A stretch of 39,312 nucleotides of DNA from an uncultured Paraglaciecola sp. (GTDB taxonomy: Bacteria; Pseudomonadota; Gammaproteobacteria; Enterobacterales; Alteromonadaceae): positions 1 to 39,312 of the forward strand of contig NZ_CAJXPA010000019.1 in the NCBI RefSeq assembly GCF_913058035.1, given 5' to 3'. A model generated the notes under the pieces. That model was given only the letters and a program-made list of their open reading frames with translations, did not search any database and was not told the DNA's origin. The position numbers were made by a program, and so were the translations under genes. How positions within the stretch are numbered: position 1 is the first letter of the stretch; the number at the start of each line of letters is the position of its first letter. Below, one piece after another: positions 9,292 to 16,875 of the stretch.

Positions 9292-11805
9292 TTAACTGGG
9301 TAGATATTCCTCGCTCCAACTATCGCTGATGTCTCCTGAAAGCAAAAGTTTTTTGATTGCCTCTTGCCCATAACCCAATTCTTCCAAAATATCTCGTGTT
9401 GAGCTGCCAAATTTTTCGGTTGGTTGCAGAGCATTAACTGGACCCACTGCAGTACGTACAGCATAGGGGTCGAGTTGTGTGACTTCGTGGCCGCTTGGGT
9501 GATTGGGATAGTAAGAAAAAGAATAGCTGCCGTTTTGTGTGCCAGGTGAGCCATCTGCAAGTCGAGTGTTTTCAGCCCGCAGTGCGTCGATGTTGTTGCA
9601 AATTGCTACGCCGATGTCAGCTGCGTGTAAGCGCTCAACCCATTCATCCGCAGAAAATCCCTGAAAGGCTTGGGACAAAAATGCTGCACGGCCTTCTTCA
9701 GGCACCTCTGCTATGCCTTCTAATCCCTCAACTTTATCCAGCTGCAGCAAGTCGCGTTCATAAGCGCTAAGTAGAACGTATATGCCCGACGCGGTGCTAT
9801 AAAAACGGGTCAATGCATCGTAGCCATTAACTTCGGGCCCAGTGGGTTCATTAAATAGCCCGCGACCATGATAATCATAACAAAAGGGGATCTGCAGTAG
9901 CCCTGAATTAGCAGCAAGAGATGTTCTTCCGCGTCCAATTCGACCATGTCGATATTTTTGATACAGCGCAGCAGCTACAGCCAGTGCTCCACCAAACCCA
10001 CACATTACATCGATTGTGCCAACATGAGCATGTTCTTCGGGGCGGTCCATTGCGCCGCCAAAACGAAGCATAATACCAGTGACCGCCTGCACCAAATCAT
10101 CGTAGCCAATATAATCTGTTCTCACTCCACGTCGAACACCACTATAACAATCCAGCTTACAAAATAGGACGTCAGGGTTGAGCTTACGTAAAGATTCTTC
10201 GTCTAAGCCCATACGCTTTATTTGACCATCAGGCGCATTCCAAACGATCACATCTACCGTTTTGATTAAGTCCTCAAGTACTTTGAGGCCATGGCGGCTT
10301 TTTGAATCAGCAAGTATGGAACGTTTTCCACGCCCTTGTGACAGGCCGTACATGACCGTGTTCCAACTGTCGTACATAGGAATAGCGGGGTCAAATTTGA
10401 CGACCTCTGCCCCAAAACGAGCTAAATAGCTTGCCGAATGTGGTCCAGCGATAACATTACACATGTCCAGTACCTTTATCCCAGATAGCCAGCCAACATT
10501 CGGCGCGTCTTCGTCTCGGTCTGGGATGTCGGTGCGGATTTTTTTGAGTGTAGACAGCGCCTCGTTATATTCGACCCAACGACGTGGTTTTGGGTTGATT
10601 GCTTCTTCGCCACTTTCTTCCATCCAAACGACTGGCCCTGGTTGGGTCATCTCACCATAGACGGCATCAACGACATCAACCATCAATCCTGATGTCTCTG
10701 CATATTCATCGTAGATCCACTCTTGCAGCCATCTTTGTGGTGCAGCAGGAATACCTGCGCGGCCAAACTTCTTTTGCCATTCGTGGGAGGTACGCGACAA
10801 AAAGACTTCTTTCATTCGAGCCGCTAGTTTGTCGGCCCAGTCCTTGGGCATGGGATAAACTCCAAGTGAGGTCGGCGAGGCCCAGTCTGCGACTGGTTTG
10901 TAGGTGTCAGCTTCTTCAGTTAATCCTTCATCGACCATTTCTTGATAAAGCCCTAGTACTTCAAGGCAACGACGGGCGTGATATTTATGGCTCGGGCAGA
11001 CTACGTAAAACATTCGGCCGTCTTTACACATGTAGCTGCGAAAGAACGGATCCAACAGTTCTTGGAGATCTTCATAACTGACGTTCAGTGGCAAACCTTC
11101 GACTCGACGACGATCGATCTCTTGCTCACGCTGGGTAAGATAACGTTCAGGAATATCGACTACTTTGATTGAGTTATAGCAAAGCCCTTCCATCACTGCA
11201 GCAGCTAGTGGCACCTCAATCTGGTCGCCAACACCAGTCAGCTGACGTGATTGCAGGGCTAAAACGACTGAGGAAGCACCGATTTGAGCGGAATAGGCAG
11301 AAGCCAGAGGCAGCGGTGAAAACGATGGATTGACGCCCATTAAAACGCGGTTAAGCCCCATATCGGTAAATACGCCGGAGGTCGCCGCTACAACACTTTC
11401 GAAGGCTCGCCAGTTGCGTCGCACAGGGTCATTCGAAGCAAAGCCGGGTAACGATAAAGTGATCAATTCGGGCCGTTCAATACGCATCTGGACAAAATCT
11501 ATACCTAGATTTTTTAATTTATCAGGTCGAAAGTTTTCAACTAAAATATCAGCTTCGGCGCACAACGCATGAGCACGTTCCAACCCCTCTTGCGACTTCA
11601 GATCTATCGAAACAATCAATTTGTTACGGTTTAGGATCGCAGTTGCAGGACTGTCCCACATGTCGCCACCAGGTGGATCGATATGGACAACTGTTGCACC
11701 CAAATCGGCCAGCAGCATCGCGACAGCTGGGCCTGCGATGTATTGACCAAAGTCGACAACTTTCACACCTTCAAGAGGAAGTCGTGATCGAGTAACATTT
11801 TTCAT
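9292..11805 (-). CDS. Tandem-fused class III (CaiB/BaiF) CoA-transferase
   Basis: 837-aa cytosolic protein made of two CaiB/BaiF (family III) CoA-transferase halves, about 11-400 and 440-837; single-domain members are near 400 aa. Both halves open with the typical nucleotide-binding strand (GVKVVDFGQYIAGP and GIKVLDMCNVIAGP). These enzymes move CoA between acyl groups through an aspartyl-CoA intermediate. By my alignment the catalytic Asp is kept in the second half (D599, in GTIDVMCGFG) but is Ser at the matching place in the first (S169), so only one site may be active. ATG 11805 has GGAG about 7 nt upstream. The gene is monocistronic, with no catabolic neighbours, and its G+C looks higher than its surroundings, hinting at acquisition. 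The substrate is unknown. Confidence 0.9.
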   Translation of the reverse strand: MKNVTRSRLPLEGVKVVDFGQYIAGPAVAMLLADLGATVVHIDPPGGDMWDSPATAILNRNKLIVSIDLKSQEGLERAHALCAEADILVENFRPDKLKNLGIDFVQMRIERPELITLSLPGFASNDPVRRNWRAFESVVAATSGVFTDMGLNRVLMGVNPSFSPLPLASAYSAQIGASSVVLALQSRQLTGVGDQIEVPLAAAVMEGLCYNSIKVVDIPERYLTQREQEIDRRRVEGLPLNVSYEDLQELLDPFFRSYMCKDGRMFYVVCPSHKYHARRCLEVLGLYQEMVDEGLTEEADTYKPVADWASPTSLGVYPMPKDWADKLAARMKEVFLSRTSHEWQKKFGRAGIPAAPQRWLQEWIYDEYAETSGLMVDVVDAVYGEMTQPGPVVWMEESGEEAINPKPRRWVEYNEALSTLKKIRTDIPDRDEDAPNVGWLSGIKVLDMCNVIAGPHSASYLARFGAEVVKFDPAIPMYDSWNTVMYGLSQGRGKRSILADSKSRHGLKVLEDLIKTVDVIVWNAPDGQIKRMGLDEESLRKLNPDVLFCKLDCYSGVRRGVRTDYIGYDDLVQAVTGIMLRFGGAMDRPEEHAHVGTIDVMCGFGGALAVAAALYQKYRHGRIGRGRTSLAANSGLLQIPFCYDYHGRGLFNEPTGPEVNGYDALTRFYSTASGIYVLLSAYERDLLQLDKVEGLEGIAEVPEEGRAAFLSQAFQGFSADEWVERLHAADIGVAICNNIDALRAENTRLADGSPGTQNGSYSFSYYPNHPSGHEVTQLDPYAVRTAVGPVNALQPTEKFGSSTRDILEELGYGQEAIKKLLLSGDISDSWSEEYLPS

Positions 11806-11957
11806 AGTTTCTCCGGTATTTTATTGATTAAATCTTGTATAGCCTTTGCCGCGAGCATAGACAATCTCATTTCATCAGCATATAACGCTAATAAATTCGC
11901 CAGCCCAGACCAATTGTGCTGAATGATAAGCCAACTAGATAAAGTAATACGTAACCC

Positions 11958-12347
11958 TTAGTTATTATTTAGGATCAAGCACAATGAGTTCTTTAAGTTA
12001 TTCAGCCACCCCTTTTGTTTGAGCTTTTTCAAACTTTGGCCTTGCACGACGCAAAACCAACCGCACACACAGCGCGTTTCACTCATTAGCCAAAAGTGAC
12101 CAGCATTCATTTTAAAAAATACAGTTTCTCTTTTTTTCTCGAAACTTTCTATTAACAATTTCACCATGATGCGCACTTTTACAAAATAATCATATAAAGC
12201 GAACTCGAGCATGTCATCTAGTTCATGAATCTCTGTGTCATTTTCGAATGAGACAGCAGGAAATTTTGAGTGTTGGTGAGAGCCATGGTTGGCGAAACGT
12301 AACCAGCTCAGAAGTACATATATGTCGTAAACCACATAACAACGCAT
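11958..12347 (-). CDS. Doubtful open frame, 129 aa
   Basis: I recognise no family here. There is no ribosome binding site before the ATG at 12347, and the product has an odd composition, with aromatic- and cysteine-rich patches and a basic, leucine-rich tail. It lies between the CoA-transferase and the HipA/HipB remnants, in a region that looks like decaying DNA, so it may be a chance frame. It is listed because nothing else occupies 11.8-12.4 kb. Confidence 0.2.
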   Translation of the reverse strand: MRCYVVYDIYVLLSWLRFANHGSHQHSKFPAVSFENDTEIHELDDMLEFALYDYFVKVRIMVKLLIESFEKKRETVFFKMNAGHFWLMSETRCVCGWFCVVQGQSLKKLKQKGWLNNLKNSLCLILNNN

Positions 12348-12480
12348 TTTAAGGTAGCACTCAGCAAATAGATTTCTTTGTTAATTGTTAATAACGGGTT
12401 AGCAGTTTAAACGGTAATAGACCACCGACTAGGTATAATTAATAACGTTGACGATTAACAGAGTCATAAGTGAGGCGTTA

Positions 12481-12628
12481 ATGGCTCCCAGTATCCAACT
12501 TTTTGTAAACGAGAAATGGCACGATGCTGCGAACATTGAATTCAAGTTCAGCACTAAATGGTAACGTCACCCTGGCTTATCATTCTGAGTTTATTGTAGC
12601 GGTACATTCCTGCGGACAGCGAGATTAA
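12481..12628 (+). pseudogene. HipA-like N-terminal fragment, frameshifted
   Basis: ATG 12481 follows a good GAGG site. The frame reads MAPSIQLFVNEKWHDAANIEF and then hits a stop at 12562; in the neighbouring frame the text resumes as LNGNVTLAYHSEFIVAVHS to a stop at 12626. Together these resemble the first 45 or so residues of a HipA-family kinase toxin (short beta strands, then a Tyr-containing strand). The rest of the kinase is absent. The family call is tentative for so short a piece; the HipB remnant next to it supports it. Confidence 0.45.
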
Positions 12629-12639
12629 TGGGCCTGCAC

Positions 12640-12911
12640 CCTAAATACTGAAGTCAGTGAAGTTCCTAAAAATTACCTACATTGGCCGACATTAATCGTG
12701 CTTTATTAACTGGCGGCTTGACGCTGGGGCAAGCCGCTCGACGGATACGAACCAAGTTGTACCAAATGTCACAAACTCAATATGCCGCATTTATCGGTCT
12801 ACCTGCAAAGACCCTCGGGATATCGAAAAGGGTAATACCGACCCTAAATTATCGGTATTAAGTAAAGTATTTCGACCCGCTGGAATGAATGTTATTGCTC
12901 AAGCGAAGTAA
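12640..12911 (+). pseudogene. hipB: HipB-type antitoxin pseudogene, single-base frameshift
   Basis: From about 12676 one frame gives PTLADINRALLTGG, then LTLGQAARRIRTKLYQMSQT and QYAAFIGLPAKTL. One base appears lost near 12813-12816; the next frame continues RDIEKGNTDPKLSVLSKVF and RPAGMNVIAQAK to the stop at 12909. Joined, this is a full Xre-type helix-turn-helix repressor of the HipB antitoxin family, which binds its own operator and its HipA toxin. The N-terminus is also disturbed, with an in-frame stop at 12667. The protein cannot be made intact. Interesting oddity: the HipA-like piece lies upstream, not downstream as in usual hipBA. Confidence 0.7.
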
Positions 12912-12970
12912 TCTAAGGTAATGAAATGTGGATACTCCTCATTCAATGATCAGCGGACTTTGAGTAGAGA

Positions 12971-13002
12971 TTAAGTCAAAAGCATCGCTTTTGCTGACTT
13001 AA
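12971..13002. terminator. Hairpin at the distal end of the cassette array
   Basis: Left arm TTAAGTCAAAAGC and right arm GCTTTTGctgACTTAA pair over 13 bp with a 3-nt bulge and a 3-nt loop. It sits 20 nt past the stop of the last leftward cassette gene and could stop that transcript, or transcription from the hipB side. It does not have attC core sites. Confidence 0.45.
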
Positions 13003-13022
13003 AGTTTTAGGTTACTTTGTAA

Positions 13023-13367
13023 TTAAAGTGGATGTCCTGCTAATTGTTTTGCTTGCCGTATTTTGTAACTGAAGAAAACTGCCGAGCTACTAAAGAAAAT
13101 TAAAGTCACCAGAAAAACTATGTCAAATGAAGTAATCGATGCTTTTAAAACTACCGAGACGACAACTAGTAAGCTGATTAGAGATAAAATTATTCTGACC
13201 CAGAAAAGTCTGTACGCGTTCAATAACAAACCAACTATGAATAGAGCCATAGAAGCATAATTGGTGAGTTGATTTAACTCGCCAGTACTCAAAAAATAAA
13301 GCCCTGAAAACGCAACTGCAATGGCTGAATTTCCAAGTGCTTTGTCATTCATATCCTTTGACCACAT
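13023..13367 (-). CDS. Integron cassette 4: small membrane protein
   Basis: 114-aa protein with four hydrophobic segments (about 12-28, 33-52, 56-74 and 80-100) and a short basic tail; no family recognised. The frame can be opened at GTG 13376, inside the cassette core site, but ATG 13367 is preferred because AGG stands 8 nt upstream; a further Met (MNDKAL) follows. It is the outermost cassette of the leftward array, bounded on its 5' side by the attC at 13375-13430. No attC is visible after its stop, as expected if the array end has decayed. Confidence 0.6.
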   Translation of the reverse strand: MWSKDMNDKALGNSAIAVAFSGLYFLSTGELNQLTNYASMALFIVGLLLNAYRLFWVRIILSLISLLVVVSVVLKASITSFDIVFLVTLIFFSSSAVFFSYKIRQAKQLAGHPL

Positions 13368-13374
13368 TTTTAGC

Positions 13375-13430
13375 ACCTAACGCCTCAATCAGCCGGCGCC
13401 TAAGCGGTCGGCTGGATTGATTTGTTAGCA
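13375..13430 (-). repeat. attC site between cassettes 3 and 4
   Basis: On the minus strand the site opens TGCTAAC and closes with the consensus core GTTAGGT (GTTRRRY), 56 nt in all. The arms CAATCCAGCCG and CGGCTGATTG pair, leaving one unpaired C, the extrahelical base typical of attC hairpins. The stop codon of cassette 3 lies inside it, giving that protein the C-terminus NKSIQPTA, which is attC-encoded. This is the clearest attC in the window. Confidence 0.85.
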
Positions 13431-14068
13431 TTTTCTTGAGTTAGCAAACATATGCCCAGCCATATAAACCAAACAATTTGTGACACACCAAAAATTTCAG
13501 TAAATAGTTCATCAGGATAAATCGTTGCAATACCCGCTATACCTACAAAATATCCAAGATAATTAAGTCTCCGAGGCAACCAGCCCTCTTGTATAGCTGC
13601 TGCACTAATTAAGAGAACCCAAAGTCCACCAACTAATTCATTTCCACCACCTATACTTTCTGTTATTACTGAAACTGTTGTCCACATATCAAGCGCTTTC
13701 TCCGGACTTGCTTCCATCAGATCGATTGCATGAGCAAGCCCGATATTCGAGATCATGCCACTTGCTATCACCAGACCAACCCAAATGACACCAAATACAG
13801 ACCCAATTGTAACTACTGGATTATTTGTATGTTTGAGCCTTTCATGCATGCCAATAACCAGTACAGCTAGAAGAACACCAAATCCCACGTACATTAGGAA
13901 ATAGATCATTGAAAAGAGTAACTGATTTTCTGCCAAGTGAGTCATTTTTTCTACCGGACTACCATCGGCTGGGTATGACCAAAAAGCACCAAAGTATACA
14001 AAAGCTACAATATAGATAAGCCCTTCAGAAATGGATGAAATCCCCGCCAGTTTTTGTATACCTTTCAT
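13400..14068 (-). CDS. Integron cassette 3: DUF4386-like membrane protein
   Basis: 222-aa integral membrane protein with about six helices. The layout (MKGIQKLAGISSISEGLIYI at the start, a polar loop, then paired helices and a closing helix before NKSIQPTA) resembles the DUF4386 group, whose function is unknown. ATG 14068 is chosen because GGAG stands 9 nt upstream; an in-frame ATG at 14083 would add five residues but overlaps that GGAG. The last residues are translated from the attC site. It is promoterless as far as I can see and depends on readthrough from the attI side. Confidence 0.8.
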   Translation of the reverse strand: MKGIQKLAGISSISEGLIYIVAFVYFGAFWSYPADGSPVEKMTHLAENQLLFSMIYFLMYVGFGVLLAVLVIGMHERLKHTNNPVVTIGSVFGVIWVGLVIASGMISNIGLAHAIDLMEASPEKALDMWTTVSVITESIGGGNELVGGLWVLLISAAAIQEGWLPRRLNYLGYFVGIAGIATIYPDELFTEIFGVSQIVWFIWLGICLLTQENANKSIQPTA

Positions 14069-14090
14069 ACAATAAAACTCCATTTGTTAT

Positions 14091-14198
14091 AATGCTAATG
14101 CCGCAATTTACGGACGGAGTGGGATGGCGGCTTGTTTGCGTGTTTTTGCAAACAAGGTGACAGCTCACGGAGGTCGGCAAGATTGCCTTGTTAAAATC
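14091..14198 (-). repeat. Probable attC site between cassettes 2 and 3
   Basis: About 108 nt between the stop of cassette 2 and the start of cassette 3. It contains a perfect 8-bp hairpin, TTGTTTGC / GCAAACAA, and near its ends weakly pairing flanks (TAACAAGGCAAT and ATTGCGGCATTA on the minus strand). The core sites are imperfect: TTTTAAC at one end, ATTAGCA at the other, where the G of GTTRRRY is replaced. It is probably a decayed or diverged attC. Confidence 0.55.
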
Positions 14199-14582
14199 TT
14201 AGTCTAAGTCCGAGATTACAAAGTTATTTAGCTTTACTGGAATTCTAGTAAACCCTGCAATATGGCTAAACCAATACCTGTGAAAACCGTCTTTTACTCT
14301 ATATTCTTTATAACCAGCCAAACCTCTAGTTGTAACTTCAATAGCCGGAATGTTAGCTGTACTTTTAAAACCACGAACTATCTCAGTTACAGATTCATTG
14401 TCACGAAACCATAGCTGACCATTATTACGCGCTGGAGTTTCTATTTCATTTAAATTTAACAAAAACTCATACGAGCTAAACGAATAATACTCTCTTTGGT
14501 TACCAGATGATAAAGAAACCGATAAAGCTATCTTTTCATCAATTTCAAACTCAATCTTTTTATTCGGGCACAATACTTTCAT
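14199..14582 (-). CDS. Integron cassette 2: ParB/sulfiredoxin-like domain protein
   Basis: 127-aa soluble protein. The C-terminal half holds the pattern IPAIEV...YRVKDGFHRYWFSHIAGF then TRIPV (about residues 80-117), which matches the DGxHR core of the ParB-like/sulfiredoxin fold used in ParB CTPases, Srx and small phage or defence nucleases. The N-terminal half is not recognised. It lacks a helix-turn-helix domain, so it is not a canonical chromosome-partition ParB. ATG 14582 follows the attC core GTTAAAA closely, as in most cassettes. The function is open; the motif assignment is by eye. Confidence 0.7.
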   Translation of the reverse strand: MKVLCPNKKIEFEIDEKIALSVSLSSGNQREYYSFSSYEFLLNLNEIETPARNNGQLWFRDNESVTEIVRGFKSTANIPAIEVTTRGLAGYKEYRVKDGFHRYWFSHIAGFTRIPVKLNNFVISDLD

Positions 14583-14693
14583 TGAATTTTAACGCCCCTA
14601 ATAAACGACGCAAACTTGTTGGCTAAAATGGCGAGGTACGAAACCCAGCCAGCGAGTTGGCGTCCGGTTGATTGGTTTGTTATGTTGCATTAC
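14583..14693 (-). repeat. attC site between cassettes 1 and 2
   Basis: On the minus strand the region begins GCAACATAACAAACCAATC just past the stop of cassette 1 and ends GGGGCGTTAAAA next to the start of cassette 2, about 110 nt. ACATAAC serves as the inverse core and GTTAAAA as a near-consensus core. The segment GCAACATAAC is the exact reverse complement of the bases flanking cassette 1 on its other side (14984-14993), the usual sign of a cassette boundary. Confidence 0.7.
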
Positions 14694-14969
14694 TTACCGC
14701 TCCTGCATTTTGCGTTGCCGGCGAGAATGGAACGGTATTGATACCAAGCAAGATACCATCAGCATCATTACAAATCCGTTAAGCACTGCTACAAAAGTAA
14801 ATGGGTCGACTTCCCCATAAATAAAATAATCAATTAGAGGCAATATAAATGGAACCACAAACGTCGGAATAAGAATAGCTAAAATACGATTATGAAACCA
14901 ATAGTGAAACGCGGCTGCAATAATCGCAAGAACAGGTATTACTAAAAGAAACCCGATTGAATCTCCCAT
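14694..14969 (-). CDS. Integron cassette 1: small membrane protein
   Basis: 91-aa hydrophobic protein with three likely membrane helices (about 4-22, 28-46 and 55-80) and a basic tail rich in Arg (SRRQRKMQER). No family recognised. ATG 14969 is chosen over the in-frame ATG at 14990 because AAAGGAG lies 8 nt upstream of it, whereas 14990 sits in the recombination core itself. It is the attI-proximal cassette, so it would be the most strongly read from a cassette promoter and, in an active integron, the most recently gained. Confidence 0.65.
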   Translation of the reverse strand: MGDSIGFLLVIPVLAIIAAAFHYWFHNRILAILIPTFVVPFILPLIDYFIYGEVDPFTFVAVLNGFVMMLMVSCLVSIPFHSRRQRKMQER

Positions 14970-14983
14970 GTGCAATCTCCTTT

Positions 14984-15178
14984 GCAACATAACAATTTAT
15001 TCGACGTCACAAAGGGATCTTTCACACCCCCATTTATGTCGTCTATAGTTCGGGCCATATTTTTACTCGGCCTCTACGGGTCTCTTTTGTAAACGTTTTC
15101 TCATCATCAAGCAAAACATAGTTGTTGAAATACCCCTAAATGTCCACGAGCCGCTATTATTGGACAAATCAAATAATA
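14984..15178 (-). other. Presumed attI / leader region of the integron
   Basis: Non-coding stretch between the first cassette and intI, where attI and the cassette promoter lie in all known integrons. The junction with cassette 1 is the GTTATGT core (minus strand, 14987-14993). I cannot place the simple attI repeats or a clear cassette promoter by eye. The position is supported by the divergent layout of intI and cassettes. Confidence 0.6.
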
Positions 15179-15194
15179 CTGTCTATATATACAG
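15160..15194 (+). promoter_or_regulatory. LexA (SOS) box over the intI promoter
   Basis: CTGTctatatatACAG at 15179-15194 is a perfect palindromic match to the gammaproteobacterial LexA consensus CTGT-N8-ACAG. A plausible promoter overlaps it: TTGGAC at 15160 and TATATA at 15184, spacing 18. LexA bound here would block transcription of intI, whose start is 25 nt downstream. SOS control of integron integrases is established for class 1 and Vibrio integrons; here it is inferred from the site. Confidence 0.8.
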
Positions 15195-15218
15195 TATTAT
15201 TTATCGCAAAGAAGTCCC

Positions 15219-15788
15219 ATGAACAAATCTCCTTTTATGCAACATATCATCGAAACTATGCGTGAAAAACGTTATGCCAAACGTACCATAGAGGCTTATA
15301 TCTATTGGATGAAGTTCTATATTAATTTCCATAATAAGCAGCATCCTGCTCAGCTAAACGATAGTGATGTTGAAGCATTTCTGAATTTTCTAGTTAATAA
15401 AAGAAAAGTGGCTGCACAGACTCAAGCCGGTGCATTAAACGCGCTGAGCTTTTTGTATAAAGTCATTATTGAAAAACCATTAACACTAAAATTAAATTTT
15501 GTGCGCAGCCAACGCCAACAAAAGCTACCAGTGGTGTTAACCGTTGACGAAGTTAAACATTTACTTGAACAAATAAGCGCCAATTACTATTTGACTGCAA
15601 GTTTATTATACGGCAGCGGATTAAGACTAATGGAAGCCACTAGACTCAGGGTAAAGGATATCGATTTTGTCTCCATTTACCATCCAATGAAAATCAAACC
15701 ACCTGCCCAGCCACCCAGCCACTTGACCAAGCCCACTGAAAGTTATATCCGCCTAACCAACCCGTCACATCCACCACTTCTCCAATAA
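15219..15788 (+). pseudogene. intI: Integron integrase IntI, 3'-truncated
   Basis: Tyrosine recombinase of the chromosomal-integron type. Residues 1-150 (to about 15668) show the N-terminal SAM-like core-binding domain ([20 protein letters not shown], then [22 protein letters not shown]) and the beginning of the catalytic domain ([20 protein letters not shown] and [20 protein letters not shown]), including the first catalytic Arg (R136). After VKDIDF homology stops. The remaining 39 codons are antisense to the end of the adjacent flavoprotein gene. The HxxR box and the nucleophilic Tyr are missing, so it cannot recombine; full-length IntI is about 320 aa. It is divergent from the cassettes, in the classical layout, with a LexA box upstream. 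Confidence 0.9.
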
Positions 15789-16875
15789 AATACAGACCTT
15801 CTACATCCTTCGCCATCATGGTTTTGGATGAGAGTTGATCGGTGTCTACGCCGCCTAATGTGACTTCGGCTGTGCGATAACCTTCGGTGCCATTGGGTTT
15901 AAGTTGCCATTGATGAAAGGCTTGGGCGGCTTGTTCTAGTTGTTTACCTTGGTACTGTTTTAGAGGTTTATTTTCAATGCCTAAGTACGGCAATGCGGCT
16001 TGCACATAACGTTTTGGGTAATGGCTAGCCAGCGCTGTGCTTAGTTGAACATCGGGCTGTTCTTGAAGTGCTTGCTCTAAGTCAGCCAACAAATCACCAT
16101 TGGGAAATAAGTCAAATTCAACCGCTTGGCCTGGCTCCCAAAATGAAGATATTTGTAATACTGCAGGGCCACTTAAGCCACGATGCGTAAATAGAATACT
16201 TTCGTTAAAGCTAGTATTGTTGCAGCTAGCGTTGGCATCTAACGAAATACCACTTAGTTCAGCCAACACGTTTTTGTCTTGTTCGTGCAAAGTGAAGGGG
16301 ACTAACCCAGCTCGAGTAGGTTTAACGCTTAAGCCAAATTGCTCAGCCACTTTGTAACCAAAAGGACTCGCGCCAAGTTTTGGCATAGATAGGCCGCCTG
16401 AAGCTATCACTAGGGATTCGCATTGATACTGGCCTTTCGCTGTATCGAGTATATATCCTGTCTCAGTTTTTACGATTGAGAGTATTTCACATTGATTTGA
16501 TACAGTAACATTGGCTTTTTCACATTCAGATAGCAGCATCTTTAATATATCTTTAGCGCTGTCGTCACAGAATAATTGCCCTAACGCTTTTTCGTGGTAG
16601 GCGATACCGTAGTCGGCAACTAAACCAATAAAGTCCCATTGGGTATAACGGCTTAATGCTGATTTACAGAAATGTGGGTTATCAGATAGAAAATTTTCAT
16701 GACTGGCGAACATGTTGGTAAAGTTACAGCGCCCACCACCTGACATCAGGATCTTTCCTCCTAAACGTTTAGCATGATCGAGTACGACCACATCTCGGCC
16801 ACGTTTGCCTGCTTGTGCCGCACAAAATAAACCTGCGGCACCTGCGCCAATTACAATTACATCTACGTTTTTCAA
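15694..16875 (-). CDS. HI0933/YhiN (BaiN) family flavoprotein
   Basis: 393-aa NAD(P)/FAD-dependent oxidoreductase of the HI0933/YhiN family. The N-terminus holds the dinucleotide motif [16 protein letters not shown] and the family signature [16 protein letters not shown] (about 42-57); the C-terminus has a second FAD contact, [19 protein letters not shown]. The length is normal. The physiological substrate of most members is unknown. The start is TTG 16875 with AGGAA 5 nt upstream; no in-frame ATG precedes the Rossmann strand. Its 3' end abuts the deletion junction of intI: the stop at 15694 is only 26 nt from the last recognisable intI base, so the deletion spared this gene. Confidence 0.88.
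   Translation of the reverse strand: MKNVDVIVIGAGAAGLFCAAQAGKRGRDVVVLDHAKRLGGKILMSGGGRCNFTNMFASHENFLSDNPHFCKSALSRYTQWDFIGLVADYGIAYHEKALGQLFCDDSAKDILKMLLSECEKANVTVSNQCEILSIVKTETGYILDTAKGQYQCESLVIASGGLSMPKLGASPFGYKVAEQFGLSVKPTRAGLVPFTLHEQDKNVLAELSGISLDANASCNNTSFNESILFTHRGLSGPAVLQISSFWEPGQAVEFDLFPNGDLLADLEQALQEQPDVQLSTALASHYPKRYVQAALPYLGIENKPLKQYQGKQLEQAAQAFHQWQLKPNGTEGYRTAEVTLGGVDTDQLSSKTMMAKDVEGLYFIGEVVDVTGWLGGYNFQWAWSSGWVAGQVV

Noticed and set aside
9270..9770. Short frames overlapping the start of the CoA-transferase 3' region on both strands
   Set aside because: They are antisense or out-of-frame shadows of the CoA-transferase gene, whose protein is unambiguous.
10463..11572. Several plus-strand frames of 64-160 codons
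   Set aside because: They lie opposite the higher-G+C CoA-transferase gene and show no protein features; long antisense frames are expected there.
12470..12490. GGCGTTAATGG before the HipA-like fragment as a possible attC core
   Set aside because: It does not meet GTTRRRY and there is no inverse core; it also reads as a ribosome binding site plus start codon.
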